Origin: Thermogemmatispora sp042408965
GTDB lineage: Bacteria > Chloroflexota > Ktedonobacteria > Ktedonobacterales > Ktedonobacteraceae
Direction of reading: 5' to 3'
Length of the DNA: 64,000 nt
Assembly: GCA_042408965.1 (NCBI GenBank)
Contig: JBHOQN010000003.1
Location: 1-64,000, forward strand
Of the stretch, positions 51,263 through 59,500 are shown in pieces; positions within the stretch are counted from its first letter, which is position 1; the number at the start of each line of letters is the position of its first letter. Position numbers and translations under genes: made by a program. Under the pieces are notes generated by a model that made no database searches, was not told the origin of the DNA, and saw nothing but the letters and a program-made list of their open reading frames with translations.

Positions 51263-51293
51263 GAACTGAATCGAACTGAGCTGAGCTCGGCTG
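51263..51293. repeat. Imperfect pentanucleotide repeat downstream of the dehydrogenase
   Basis: A run of GAACTG/GAGCTG-like units about 5 bp long. A closely similar run lies at 53544-53573 after the MFS gene, so the two flank the small gene and MFS segment. Confidence 0.5.
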
Positions 51294-51420
51294 CAGCCGG
51301 CGCCTCTGGCAGAGGGAGGGAGCCGCGGCCAGCGCCGAGAGCATGGAGCGCTCTGACGCCCGGCTGGTGTGGTGAGGAACTGCCCTTCGTGGAGCAGAAG
51401 GGCCAGAAAGGGAGAGCGTG

Positions 51421-51657
51421 ATGCCTGCACGAGAAGATCATCCCTCCGAGGTGGTGCGTCTGCTGGCGCAGATCAGCGCCGAATACGAGGCGGCCACGCT
51501 GGGCCTGAACGGCCTGGCGCAAGGAGTGAGCCGCCATCGCTTTATCACCCGGCGCATGGAGCGTATGAGCGAGATCCACGCGCAGCTGCGCACGCTGGTG
51601 GGCGATCAGGCGATGGCGCTCATCGCCGGCCATCTCGATTCCAGCGGCGAGCATTGA
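51421..51657 (+). CDS. Small hypothetical protein between dehydrogenase and MFS genes
   Basis: A 78-residue protein; ATG at 51421 with AGGGAG 7 bp upstream (a GTG directly before is possible). It is mostly helical, basic-acidic mixed, with LLAQISAEYEAATLGLNGLAQG and RHRFITRRMERMSEIHAQLRTLVGDQAMALI. There is no TM and no Cys. It lacks its own operator, so it is probably read from the dehydrogenase promoter. I do not recognise it. Confidence 0.6.
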   Translation: MPAREDHPSEVVRLLAQISAEYEAATLGLNGLAQGVSRHRFITRRMERMSEIHAQLRTLVGDQAMALIAGHLDSSGEH

Positions 51658-51771
51658 CCAGAAAAGACCAGAGGGCCTCCACTGCGCTTCCAGTCCCGTG
51701 TGGGCCGGCCGGATCGTCGAGGTCCTGCCGGTCAGAGTCCGTTGCTGCCCATCGTGATCTTGTGCACGATG

Positions 51772-51794
51772 ACAAATTCTCGCGCTTAATTTGT
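51772..51794. promoter_or_regulatory. PucR-type operator upstream of the MFS gene
   Basis: ACAAATT-N9-AATTTGT ends 11 bp before the -35, the same geometry as at the dehydrogenase and liv promoters. Confidence 0.8.
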
Positions 51795-51805
51795 GCATAG
51801 AAACA

Positions 51806-51835
51806 TTGCCTGTTATCCCCACCCTTCCCTACAAT
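51806..51835 (+). promoter_or_regulatory. MFS gene promoter
   Basis: TTGCCT (51806-51811), 18-bp spacer, TACAAT (51830-51835), preceded by the shared GAAACATTG block. The leader to the ATG is about 185 nt. Confidence 0.7.
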
Positions 51836-51865
51836 AGCCCTGCATGAGCGGCCTTGAGCAGCGTA

Positions 51866-51890
51866 CCCCTTATGGATACGGCATAAGGGG
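51866..51890 (+). promoter_or_regulatory. Perfect hairpin in the MFS 5' leader
   Basis: CCCCTTATG (51866-51874), 7-nt loop, CATAAGGGG (51882-51890), about 25 nt after the predicted transcript start. It could be an RNA stability element or a second operator. Confidence 0.65.
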
Positions 51891-52025
51891 CAATGTTTCA
51901 GGCATAAGTTCACAAACAGATTTTTTCATGCAAAGGCTGCAACTGTTCTCTTCCTTCATGCAGCAGAGGTCTGCTACAACAAGCGCTCCTGAAACACTGG
52001 AGGATCGAAGCACGAGGAGTCAGGC

Positions 52026-53489
52026 ATGTCAGCACAAACAAGCAAGGTGCTTTTCCCGGCGCCCAAGAAATCCAGGGTAGCCGCCGCTATCATTGCGCGG
52101 CAGGACCGTATTCCCGTCTGGGCCTTGTCCAGGACAGTGCTTCTCATCATCGGCCTGGGGTTGCTCTTTGCCTTTTTTGACATCGGTGATATCAATGTCT
52201 CCTTCATTCAGACCTGCACACAGATCGTTCCAGGCTGTCTTCCCCAGATTGCCAGCAAGTATCTAGGGTTTCCCGTGCTGATGAACCTGCTCGGCTATGT
52301 GATTGGCGCCTTGATCTTCAGTCCCTTTGCCGATCGCTACGGGCGGCGGGACATGATGGTGATCACGATGGCGATCACCGGGCTTGGCTCACTGTTCACG
52401 GCCTTTGTGGGAGACTACAACAGCTTCGTGCTGGCGCGTACCATCACCGGCGTCGGGATCGGGGCGGACCTGGCGCTCGTCAATACCTACATCAACGAAG
52501 TGGCGCCCAACGAGAGGCGGGCCAGGTACACCTCACTGATCTTCATCATGTCCTCTGCGGGGGCTTCACTCGGTATCTGGCTGGGCTTCTATCTCACCAC
52601 GCCGGCGGCACCCTTTCCTTATGGTCTGCCCATCGCTCTCGCCTCGCCCCAGTTTGAGAGCGGCTGGCGTATTCTCTACGCCATCGGTGCCTCCCTGGCC
52701 TTTATTGGCCTCCTCTTACGCTTCCAGCTCCCCGAATCGCCGCGCTGGCTGATCACCAAGGGGCGCATCTATGAGGCCGAGCGCATCGTCGAGAAGATGG
52801 AGACCTACGCGCGACGGCGCCTCGGCCGCGAGCTGCCGACCCCCGCGGCGGAGCTGCAGGTGCCGATCCAGGATCGGCGGACTGGCTATCTAGAGATCTT
52901 TGGCAACACCCTGTATTTTAAGCGCACCATCCTCCTGCTGGTCGTCTGGTTGCTGGCGTACATTACGGTCTACTCGAATATTTCTGGTCTGACGACCCTG
53001 CTGGTGGCCCTCAACTATCCCGTCTCCGAGGCCGGCCTGATCACCTCCCTCGGTGTTTTTGGTAGTTGCCTCTGCTCATTGGGAGCCTTCCAGTTTGGCG
53101 AACGGCTGGAGCGCAAGATCTGGCTGATGATCGCCGCTCTGCTGACCATGCTCGCCGAGGTAATCATTGCGCTCAGCGGCGATAACTTCGGCGTCGCCGC
53201 CCTGGGCTCGATTCTGCTCTCGATGGGCTGCTACATCTGGTTGCCAGTAGTTTACACCTGGACGACCGAGAACTATCCCACGCGCGCCCGTGCCAGTGGC
53301 TTCGCCCTGGTGGACGGTGTTGGCCATGTAGGTGGTGGCATTGGCGTCAGCTACGTGACCTCTCTGGTGATCCGTCTGGGTCCGACGGGCACCTTTGTGC
53401 TGATCGGCAGTTTCCTCCTGCTGGCGGCCTTTCTGGCGCAATTTGGCCCCTCCACGCGGCACAAGCGCCTGGATGAGGTCTCGCCCTAG
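52026..53489 (+). CDS. Major facilitator superfamily transporter (sugar/acid symporter type)
   Basis: A 487-residue, 12-TM transporter. The loop 2-3 signature FADRYGRRDMMV, LPESPRWLITKGRIYEAERIVEKM after TM6, and FGERLERKIWLM in the second half fit the sugar-porter/metabolite:H+ symporter branch. It has one operator and promoter of its own, with a GAGGAG site before the ATG. It probably brings in, or exports, the compound that the PucR-type regulator senses. The substrate cannot be told from sequence. Confidence 0.9.
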   Translation: MSAQTSKVLFPAPKKSRVAAAIIARQDRIPVWALSRTVLLIIGLGLLFAFFDIGDINVSFIQTCTQIVPGCLPQIASKYLGFPVLMNLLGYVIGALIFSPFADRYGRRDMMVITMAITGLGSLFTAFVGDYNSFVLARTITGVGIGADLALVNTYINEVAPNERRARYTSLIFIMSSAGASLGIWLGFYLTTPAAPFPYGLPIALASPQFESGWRILYAIGASLAFIGLLLRFQLPESPRWLITKGRIYEAERIVEKMETYARRRLGRELPTPAAELQVPIQDRRTGYLEIFGNTLYFKRTILLLVVWLLAYITVYSNISGLTTLLVALNYPVSEAGLITSLGVFGSCLCSLGAFQFGERLERKIWLMIAALLTMLAEVIIALSGDNFGVAALGSILLSMGCYIWLPVVYTWTTENYPTRARASGFALVDGVGHVGGGIGVSYVTSLVIRLGPTGTFVLIGSFLLLAAFLAQFGPSTRHKRLDEVSP

Positions 53490-53543
53490 GTCGGACACGC
53501 TGAGGTCAGGCCTCCACCAGGGTGAGGTGTCGCTCTGAGCTGC

Positions 53544-53573
53544 ACTGAACCGAACCGAACTGAACCGAACTGG
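53544..53573. repeat. Pentanucleotide repeat AACTG/AACCG
   Basis: Six adjoining units of AACTG or AACCG after the MFS stop; similar to the run at 51263-51293. Confidence 0.6.
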
Positions 53574-53619
53574 GCTCCTGCGGTATGAACGCCTGGGCGC
53601 TGATGCGTCTCGGGACGCC

Positions 53620-53643
53620 GCGCCCTCCGCGAGGGGAGGGCGC
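53620..53643. terminator. Terminator-like hairpin after the MFS gene
   Basis: 9-bp arms GCGCCCTCC (53620-53628) and GGAGGGCGC (53635-53643) with a 6-nt loop; no T-run. Confidence 0.5.
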
Positions 53644-53778
53644 TGACCAGCGTCGTCGTGATCATTGAGTGCTCAGCCGGGCGCTGAGCAGGCAATCCTT
53701 CCTCAGCATTCTACCGAACAAAAACAAAGTTGTTAGCTGTTATGCTGGCCGAGACGCCAGCAAAAGGAGAGGTAGAGC

Positions 53779-54909
53779 ATGCGGTGTCCGTACTGTTCGT
53801 ATGAAGGAATACTTACTGCTGGCCGATGTCCTCGTTGTGGGCACTATCTCAATCAGGGATCGTCGGGGGCCGCTCTTCCCGTTCTCTCTTCTTCCCTGCC
53901 CGGAGTTACCAATCATTACACCCTGATGCGCGGCGACAGTCTTGCCGAGGGTCGCTATCGCATCATTGGCCCCGTACCTTTGCCTGAGACGCAGCGCAAC
54001 CAGGGGCGGGCCTGGTCGGCCCTGGATATGCAGGCCGGCCGCCGCCAGGTGCTGGTCCGCGAGGTGCAGATCAGCCCCGAGCTGGCGCGCACGACCCCGG
54101 CGAATCAACTGGTGACGGCCGTTATTCAGCGTATGCAGATCCTGGGACAATACCAGGGCTTCCCGCAGTTTGTGGACTTCTTCAATGAGAAAGGGATCTA
54201 TTTTCTGGTGCTGGTCCAGCCAGAGGGCGAGACCCTGGGGGCGCTCATCAAGCGTCAGGGCGGCGCACTGCCGGAGCCGCTGGTTGCCAACTACGGCTAT
54301 CAGCTCTGCGGCCTGCTGGCATTGCTGGCCAATCAGCAGCCGCCGATTGTCCATGGCTCGATCAATCCAGAGACTATCATCATCAACGAGAGCCAGCAGA
54401 CGGCCTGGTTGATCCATATTCCGCTCTTCGCGCCCGAGACGCCCTCGGAGAAGGGTGACAAAGCAGTCGCGGGCTACTACGCGCCGGAGCAGGTGCGTGG
54501 AGAGACCAGTTCCTCGTCGGATCTCTACAGCCTGGCAGCCACCCTGCATCACGCGGTCACGGGCTACGATCCCAATGCGCGCCTGGTCTTCTTCCATCCC
54601 CCGGCGCGCCGCCTTAATCCCGTCGTCAGCGCCCAGATGGAGATGATTCTCGTGCGCCAGCTGAGCCTCTCCAGGGCGCAGCGCTACAGCCATCCCGTCG
54701 AGATGCAGAAAGATCTGGGGGCCCTCGTGGAGTCCTATCTCGAGGCCGGTGCCGAAGAGCCGGTCAGCGCGGCACCCGATCCGCTGCGTCTCAACTCGGA
54801 ACAGTTCCGCGAGCGGGCGCGCAGCAACATGCTGCTCAATGCCGGCGTCTTTGCCGCCATCGGGGTGCTGCTGATTCTGGGCGTCCTGCTGGTCATGCTG
54901 CGCCCTTAG
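53779..54909 (+). CDS. Zinc-ribbon pseudokinase with C-terminal TM helix
   Basis: A 376-residue protein. Zinc ribbon CPYC...CPRCG (residues 3-20), then a Ser/Thr-kinase fold (about 50-310) that has lost its catalytic residues: the HRD loop reads VHGSINPETI, DFG reads IHIPLF, and the ATP Lys position (RQVLVREV) has Arg. The APE region is kept (GYYAPEQVRGETSSSSDLYSLAATLHHAVTG). A C-terminal TM helix (about 350-372) follows. It is probably a scaffold or sensor. The zinc ribbon resembles those of the lectin-like paralogues. AAAAGGAGAGG precedes the ATG. Confidence 0.85.
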   Translation: MRCPYCSYEGILTAGRCPRCGHYLNQGSSGAALPVLSSSLPGVTNHYTLMRGDSLAEGRYRIIGPVPLPETQRNQGRAWSALDMQAGRRQVLVREVQISPELARTTPANQLVTAVIQRMQILGQYQGFPQFVDFFNEKGIYFLVLVQPEGETLGALIKRQGGALPEPLVANYGYQLCGLLALLANQQPPIVHGSINPETIIINESQQTAWLIHIPLFAPETPSEKGDKAVAGYYAPEQVRGETSSSSDLYSLAATLHHAVTGYDPNARLVFFHPPARRLNPVVSAQMEMILVRQLSLSRAQRYSHPVEMQKDLGALVESYLEAGAEEPVSAAPDPLRLNSEQFRERARSNMLLNAGVFAAIGVLLILGVLLVMLRP

Positions 54910-55069
54910 TGCGATGTCGCCGCGAAGCAGGAGAAGCGCAGGGGACTGGACCGCACCCCTCCCCGGGCTGGCTGTCCTCCCCTGCGCCCGCTCTGCTGCT
55001 GGTCGTGCTGCGCGGAACGTGCTATACTGAGGAGGCACAATGCACAAGGGACGCAGGAGAGGTTAACTT

Positions 55070-56497
55070 ATGACCAGTAGCCACTATGATGTCGCAGTTC
55101 TTGGCGCCGGCCCGGGCGGGTACGTGGCGGCGATCCGTGCGGCCCAGCTCGGCGCCCGCGTGGCCATTGTTGAGAAGCAGTACCTCGGCGGTACCTGCCT
55201 CAACGTCGGCTGTATTCCCTCGAAGGCGATGCTGCACATTGCCGAGACCCTGCATCGTCTGGAGTCGGCCGCAGACCTGGGGATCATCTTGCAGCAGCCA
55301 CCAGCCTTTGACATGCGGCGGGCGGTTGCCTTTAAGGATAAGGTTGTCAAGCGTATGACCGGCGGGGTCGCAACGCTGCTCAAGGGCAACGGCGTCACCG
55401 TCTACGATGGACTGGGGACCGTGGACGCGCAGCGCACGGTCACCGTGACGAAGAGCGACGGCAGTGTCGAGCAGTTCAGCGCCGAGAAGCTGATTCTGGC
55501 GACCGGCTCGGTGCCGCTCATGCCCCCCCTTCCGGGCATTGACGGCCGTAACGTCATCAACAGCGACACCTGCTGGAATCTGACCGAGGTGCCAGAGAGC
55601 ATCGTCTGTGTTGGCGGTGGCGTCATTGGCGTCGAGCTGGCCTGCATGTTTGAGGCACTCGGCTCGCGGGTGACGATCGTGGAGATGCTGCCCAACATTC
55701 TGGCGCCCGTGGACGAGGAGGTGCGCCGCTTGCTGGTGCGTGTCCTCAGCAAGCGCGGCATTAAGATCGTCACCGGTGCCAGGGTGGAGGCCATCGAGGA
55801 CGACGATGCGCTGAAGCGCGTGATCGCCAGCGGCGAGCAGGGCCAGCAGACGGTCAGCGGTGCCTATGTGCTCGTGGCTGTGAGCCGGCGCGCCAACACC
55901 AGCGGACTGGAGTCCCTGCTGGAGCAGGGGCTGGAGCATGAGCGCGGACGGGTGCGCGTCAACGAACGTATGGAGACCAGCCTGCCGGGCATCTACGCCA
56001 TTGGCGATCTGGTGCATGGCGCTGGTCTGGCGCATGTGGCCTCCATGGAGGGCGAGGTGGCTGCGGAGAACGCCCTGGGGCGGGCCGTCAGCATGGACTA
56101 TAACGTCATACCCAATCCGATCTACACCTTCCCCGAGGTGGCCTTTGTCGGTCTGACCGAGGCTCAGGCGAAGCAGCAGTACGGCGAGGTGCGTGTCGAG
56201 CGCTTCCCCTGGAGCGCCATTGGCAAGGCGGTGGCCATCGGCGACATCGAGGGCTTCACCAAGGTGATTCTGGGCAGGTACAACGAGATTCTCGGCGCTC
56301 ACATCATCGGTCCCGATGCCACCAATCTGATCAGCGAGTACTCCGTGGCGATGCGCGGCGAACTCACCGGCGACGAAATCATCGAGACCATTCACCCGCA
56401 TCCCACGCTCAGCGAAGGGCTGCGTGAGGCCATCCTGGCCGCCGAGGGCCGACCCATTCACATCCCGCCAAAACCGGTGCCAGCGCGCAGCCGTTAG
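55070..56497 (+). CDS. lpdA: Dihydrolipoyl dehydrogenase
   Basis: A 475-residue FAD disulfide oxidoreductase. GAGPGG (12-17) binds FAD; the redox-active pair is GGTCLNVGCIPSK with Cys43 and Cys48; GGGVIGVELA binds NAD; AIGDLV is the second FAD motif; and the C-terminal HPHPTLSEGL carries the catalytic His. It is the E3 component of 2-oxoacid dehydrogenase complexes, but no E1 or E2 genes are near. An extended -10 (TGCTATACT, at 55023-55028) and AGGAGAGG lie upstream. It is complete. Confidence 0.95.
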   Translation: MTSSHYDVAVLGAGPGGYVAAIRAAQLGARVAIVEKQYLGGTCLNVGCIPSKAMLHIAETLHRLESAADLGIILQQPPAFDMRRAVAFKDKVVKRMTGGVATLLKGNGVTVYDGLGTVDAQRTVTVTKSDGSVEQFSAEKLILATGSVPLMPPLPGIDGRNVINSDTCWNLTEVPESIVCVGGGVIGVELACMFEALGSRVTIVEMLPNILAPVDEEVRRLLVRVLSKRGIKIVTGARVEAIEDDDALKRVIASGEQGQQTVSGAYVLVAVSRRANTSGLESLLEQGLEHERGRVRVNERMETSLPGIYAIGDLVHGAGLAHVASMEGEVAAENALGRAVSMDYNVIPNPIYTFPEVAFVGLTEAQAKQQYGEVRVERFPWSAIGKAVAIGDIEGFTKVILGRYNEILGAHIIGPDATNLISEYSVAMRGELTGDEIIETIHPHPTLSEGLREAILAAEGRPIHIPPKPVPARSR

Positions 56498-56847
56498 TCA
56501 GGCCCGGGCGCGCCGCTCTTCTTGCTCGCTCATCCCATTCTAGCGCCAGCAGCGCACAGTAGAGACAAGGCTCCACCTCCGCTCTGCTGTACGCCGCTGG
56601 CGTTGCTTCATGGCGGAGCGTTGATCTACAGCCCCTGCGATCGGTGTTGCGGGCCACGTAGGCAGCAGGTCCAAATTCCATGCGATGCTTGCACAAAGAA
56701 GTATTCCCAAAAACAGCCGCTGCAGAGGCTCGCCTGGCGTACACTTCAAGCAGAGATCGTCGCCGGTGTCGCTCGCCGGGAGTCGTCGAAGGGAGCAGCA
56801 CTGCGGATCGGCTCTATCCATGATAGCAAGCAAGAGGAGGGCCAGCC
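56498..56847. other. Gene-free region between lpdA and the four-gene operon (350 bp)
   Basis: There is no coding pattern or strong hairpin. It ends with AGGAGG before the TTG start at 56848. Confidence 0.45.
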
Positions 56848-58146
56848 TTGAAGAAATTTGAGTTTGAGCAGCCAACGCAGCAGTGGCAGGCGACCTCGCG
56901 CCCTCTGAGCACCCTGACGACCACGAGGCCGCTTGGTCAGCCCCAGCAGCAGCGGCGCGGGAGGCTGCTTCCCATGCTGATTGTCAGCGGTGCACTGCTC
57001 GTCTCTTTGATCGTGGTGCTGGTCAGTGGGGGCCTGAGCGTGCTGCCATTTTCGCATGCGGGGAGCGGGCAGACGCACCCGGCCGCCGGGGCTGCGCCGG
57101 CCGGGACCATTGTCGGGCACGTCTTCTTTCTCAGCAGTGGCCAGGTCAGCGACAGCTCCAGCCAGGGTATCGCTGATCAGGTGCAGGTCGATCTGAGCAA
57201 TGTGCCCGCGCCGGCCCCCGGCAAGGCCTACTACGCCTGGCTGCAGAGCGATGATCCTGTGGAGAGCCAGACCATCCTGCTCGGCCGTCTGACCGTCAGC
57301 CACGGCACAGCGCACCTCTCCTATGCCGGGGACAGCCAGCACACCAATCTGCTGAGCCTTAGCGATCGCTTTCTAGTGACCGAAGAGAGCGCCGCCGTCA
57401 CGCCCGCGCTGCCTTCGCTCGATAAGAGCGCGTGGCGCTACCAGGCCGTCATTCCGCATACACCGAACCCGCAGGATAGCGAGCATCATTTCAGCCTGCT
57501 GGACCATCTGCGCCACCTGCTGGCCTCAGATCCAACACTGCAGAAGCTCGGGCTCCCCGGCGGTCTCGATATCTGGCTCTTCCGCGATGCGCAAAAGATT
57601 CTCGAGTGGGCCGGATCGGCCAGGGATGACTGGAATCTTGGAGATACCGGGCTGATGCATCGCCAGTTCATCCGCATTCTCGACTATCTCGACGGGATCG
57701 AGTTCGTCCAGGGCGATGTGCCGCCCGGCACGCCGGTGCTGGTCGATCCCCATATCGGGCGCGTCGGTCTCCTGCAGTTCGATGCCAATCAGCAACCGCC
57801 GGGCTACCTGCATCACATCGCCATTCACCTGCAGGGCGTGGTTCAGTCGCCCGGCTCCAACAGCGAGCAGCAGGCCCTGGCGCAGCAGATCAGCGCTGCC
57901 CTGAGCAAGGTGCAGGCGCTCTACGAGAAGATCCGCCAGGACGCCATTCAACTGGTGCGTATGAGCGACGCTCAGCTACGCCAGCCAGCGGCGCTGGCTC
58001 TGCTGGACACGATGGTCAAGCAGGCGCAAGATGCCTTCCTGGGCCAGTTTGATCCCCAGAGTGGCGAGATCCAGAGCGGCATTACCCAGATTCACTATGC
58101 CATCCAGCGCCTGGCGACGCTGGATGTGACGGCGATCAAGCAGTGA
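56848..58146 (+). CDS. Single-TM protein with RskA-like outside domain, unknown function
   Basis: A 432-residue protein with TTG start and AGGAGG 10 bp upstream. A Gln-rich cytoplasmic head (1-45) and one TM (about 46-66) are followed by a beta-rich domain of the anti-sigma-K/RskA-like type (GHVFFLSSGQVSDSS... GKAYYAWLQSDD... LLGRLTVSHGTAHLSYAGD), then about 220 helical residues with His/Gln. The usual cytoplasmic sigma-binding zinc finger is absent, so an anti-sigma role is not supported. It starts the operon 56848-62081. Confidence 0.65.
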   Translation: MKKFEFEQPTQQWQATSRPLSTLTTTRPLGQPQQQRRGRLLPMLIVSGALLVSLIVVLVSGGLSVLPFSHAGSGQTHPAAGAAPAGTIVGHVFFLSSGQVSDSSSQGIADQVQVDLSNVPAPAPGKAYYAWLQSDDPVESQTILLGRLTVSHGTAHLSYAGDSQHTNLLSLSDRFLVTEESAAVTPALPSLDKSAWRYQAVIPHTPNPQDSEHHFSLLDHLRHLLASDPTLQKLGLPGGLDIWLFRDAQKILEWAGSARDDWNLGDTGLMHRQFIRILDYLDGIEFVQGDVPPGTPVLVDPHIGRVGLLQFDANQQPPGYLHHIAIHLQGVVQSPGSNSEQQALAQQISAALSKVQALYEKIRQDAIQLVRMSDAQLRQPAALALLDTMVKQAQDAFLGQFDPQSGEIQSGITQIHYAIQRLATLDVTAIKQ

Positions 58147-58174
58147 TCATGTAGGGATCAGAAGAGGGTGAGAC

Positions 58175-59410
58175 ATGATGAGAGACCATCACCAGTATGC
58201 GACAGCGCGCGCCCACCTGAGCGGGTCGACCCCTGCTGGCCAGCGCACGAGCGGAGACCTCTCCAGCGGCTCGCTGGCCGGACGTATCGCCACCTTTGTC
58301 AGCGCGCGGCAGCGTACACCCCTGCCAGCCTACTATCGGCCACGCATCGGCCTGCTCTCCTCCAGCGGCTGCATGCGCGACGGCGGCTGGCCCGTGTACG
58401 CCGGCGATGCGGCGACCGTGAACGCCATTTTTGAGGCCGGCGGCGATCCGGTGGTCATTCCGACGCTGCCCATTCTGCAGGGTTGCGATCCCTTCGATAT
58501 TCTCAGCGATGAGGACGCCTTCGAGGAGGTCTTTCGCGTGGTCTGGCCTATTGTGCGCAACCTCGACGGGCTGGTGCTGGCCGGCGGCGGCGACTTCTAC
58601 TCCTGCCTCTACGGCCACGTGCCTCATCCGCAGACGGCCACCCCGGAGCTGTGGCGCGATATCTGGGAGCGCTATACAGCCCTGCTGGCCTGGCTGCTCT
58701 GCATCCCCACGCTGGGAATCTGCCGCGGCATGCAGGTGATGAACGTCGTACGTGGCGGCGGCCTCTATCAGGACATTCGCTCGCAGTGGCCGCGCCATAT
58801 GCCGCCGCTGGTGCCACACCGCGCACGGGGACGCATCAGCGCCGACAACTGGGTGGAGCATCCGATCGCCGTGCATCCACGCAGCCGTCTGGCGCGCATC
58901 CTGCGGGGTCCCGATGCACGGGCGCCGCAGCGCCAGTATATTGAGGCCGTGCTCTCGATGCACCACCAGATCGTTGGCTATCTGACGCCCGACGCCGAGG
59001 TGGTCGGCTATCTGGCCCCCGGCATGAGCGTCGGTGCCACGGCCCCCGACGGCGTGATCGAGGCCATTGAGGAGAGCGATACACGCCGCTTCTGGGTGGC
59101 GGTGCAGTTCCACCCCGAATGGGTGGTCTATCTTGGCTGGGCCCACAGCCTCTTCGCCTCGCATATCGATGCCAGCTATCACTACGCCTCACTGGCCCTG
59201 GAGGAGCTGGACACCTTCCTCCCGGAGATCCACGCCTGGCTGCGCGAATGCGACTATGCTCTGCTCTATCGCCAACAACCCGCCGTCCCATCCGCCACCG
59301 TGGTGAGCGAGCGGCCGGAGATGGGCACGGCCTCTACTGGCGAGATCGAGATGCTGCGCGCGCGCACCCGCCTGCATTCCCTGCTGGAGGAGGAGGCCCA
59401 GGCCATCTGA
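58175..59410 (+). CDS. Class I glutamine-amidotransferase-like hydrolase (peptidase C26, PuuD-like)
   Basis: A 411-residue protein whose core (55-335) is a gamma-glutamyl hydrolase fold: GLLSS, LAGGGDFYSCLYG (oxyanion region), LGICRGMQVMNV with nucleophile Cys183, and VQFHPEW with His313 and Glu315. Relatives cleave gamma-glutamyl-GABA or related amides. Non-standard features are an N-terminal 50-residue extension and a C-terminal helical 75 residues. It sits 28 bp after a membrane protein gene and before another, an unusual setting for PuuD. Confidence 0.9.
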   Translation: MMRDHHQYATARAHLSGSTPAGQRTSGDLSSGSLAGRIATFVSARQRTPLPAYYRPRIGLLSSSGCMRDGGWPVYAGDAATVNAIFEAGGDPVVIPTLPILQGCDPFDILSDEDAFEEVFRVVWPIVRNLDGLVLAGGGDFYSCLYGHVPHPQTATPELWRDIWERYTALLAWLLCIPTLGICRGMQVMNVVRGGGLYQDIRSQWPRHMPPLVPHRARGRISADNWVEHPIAVHPRSRLARILRGPDARAPQRQYIEAVLSMHHQIVGYLTPDAEVVGYLAPGMSVGATAPDGVIEAIEESDTRRFWVAVQFHPEWVVYLGWAHSLFASHIDASYHYASLALEELDTFLPEIHAWLRECDYALLYRQQPAVPSATVVSERPEMGTASTGEIEMLRARTRLHSLLEEEAQAI

Positions 59411-59500
59411 GCGAGGCGCTGGTCTCGTGAGCTGACGAAGAGAGCGGCAAACGCGAGCTGTGCTGAGGTTCTCAAGAGAAGACGTCCAGAGGAAACCGCC

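Noticed and set aside
55022..56461. Long minus-strand open frame opposite lpdA
   Set aside because: Lies wholly antisense to a clear LpdA; composition (His/Gly/Gln-rich) is that of a shadow frame.
58136..59182. Minus-strand open frame opposite the PuuD-like gene
   Set aside because: Antisense shadow with no motif, while the plus strand has catalytic residues in place.
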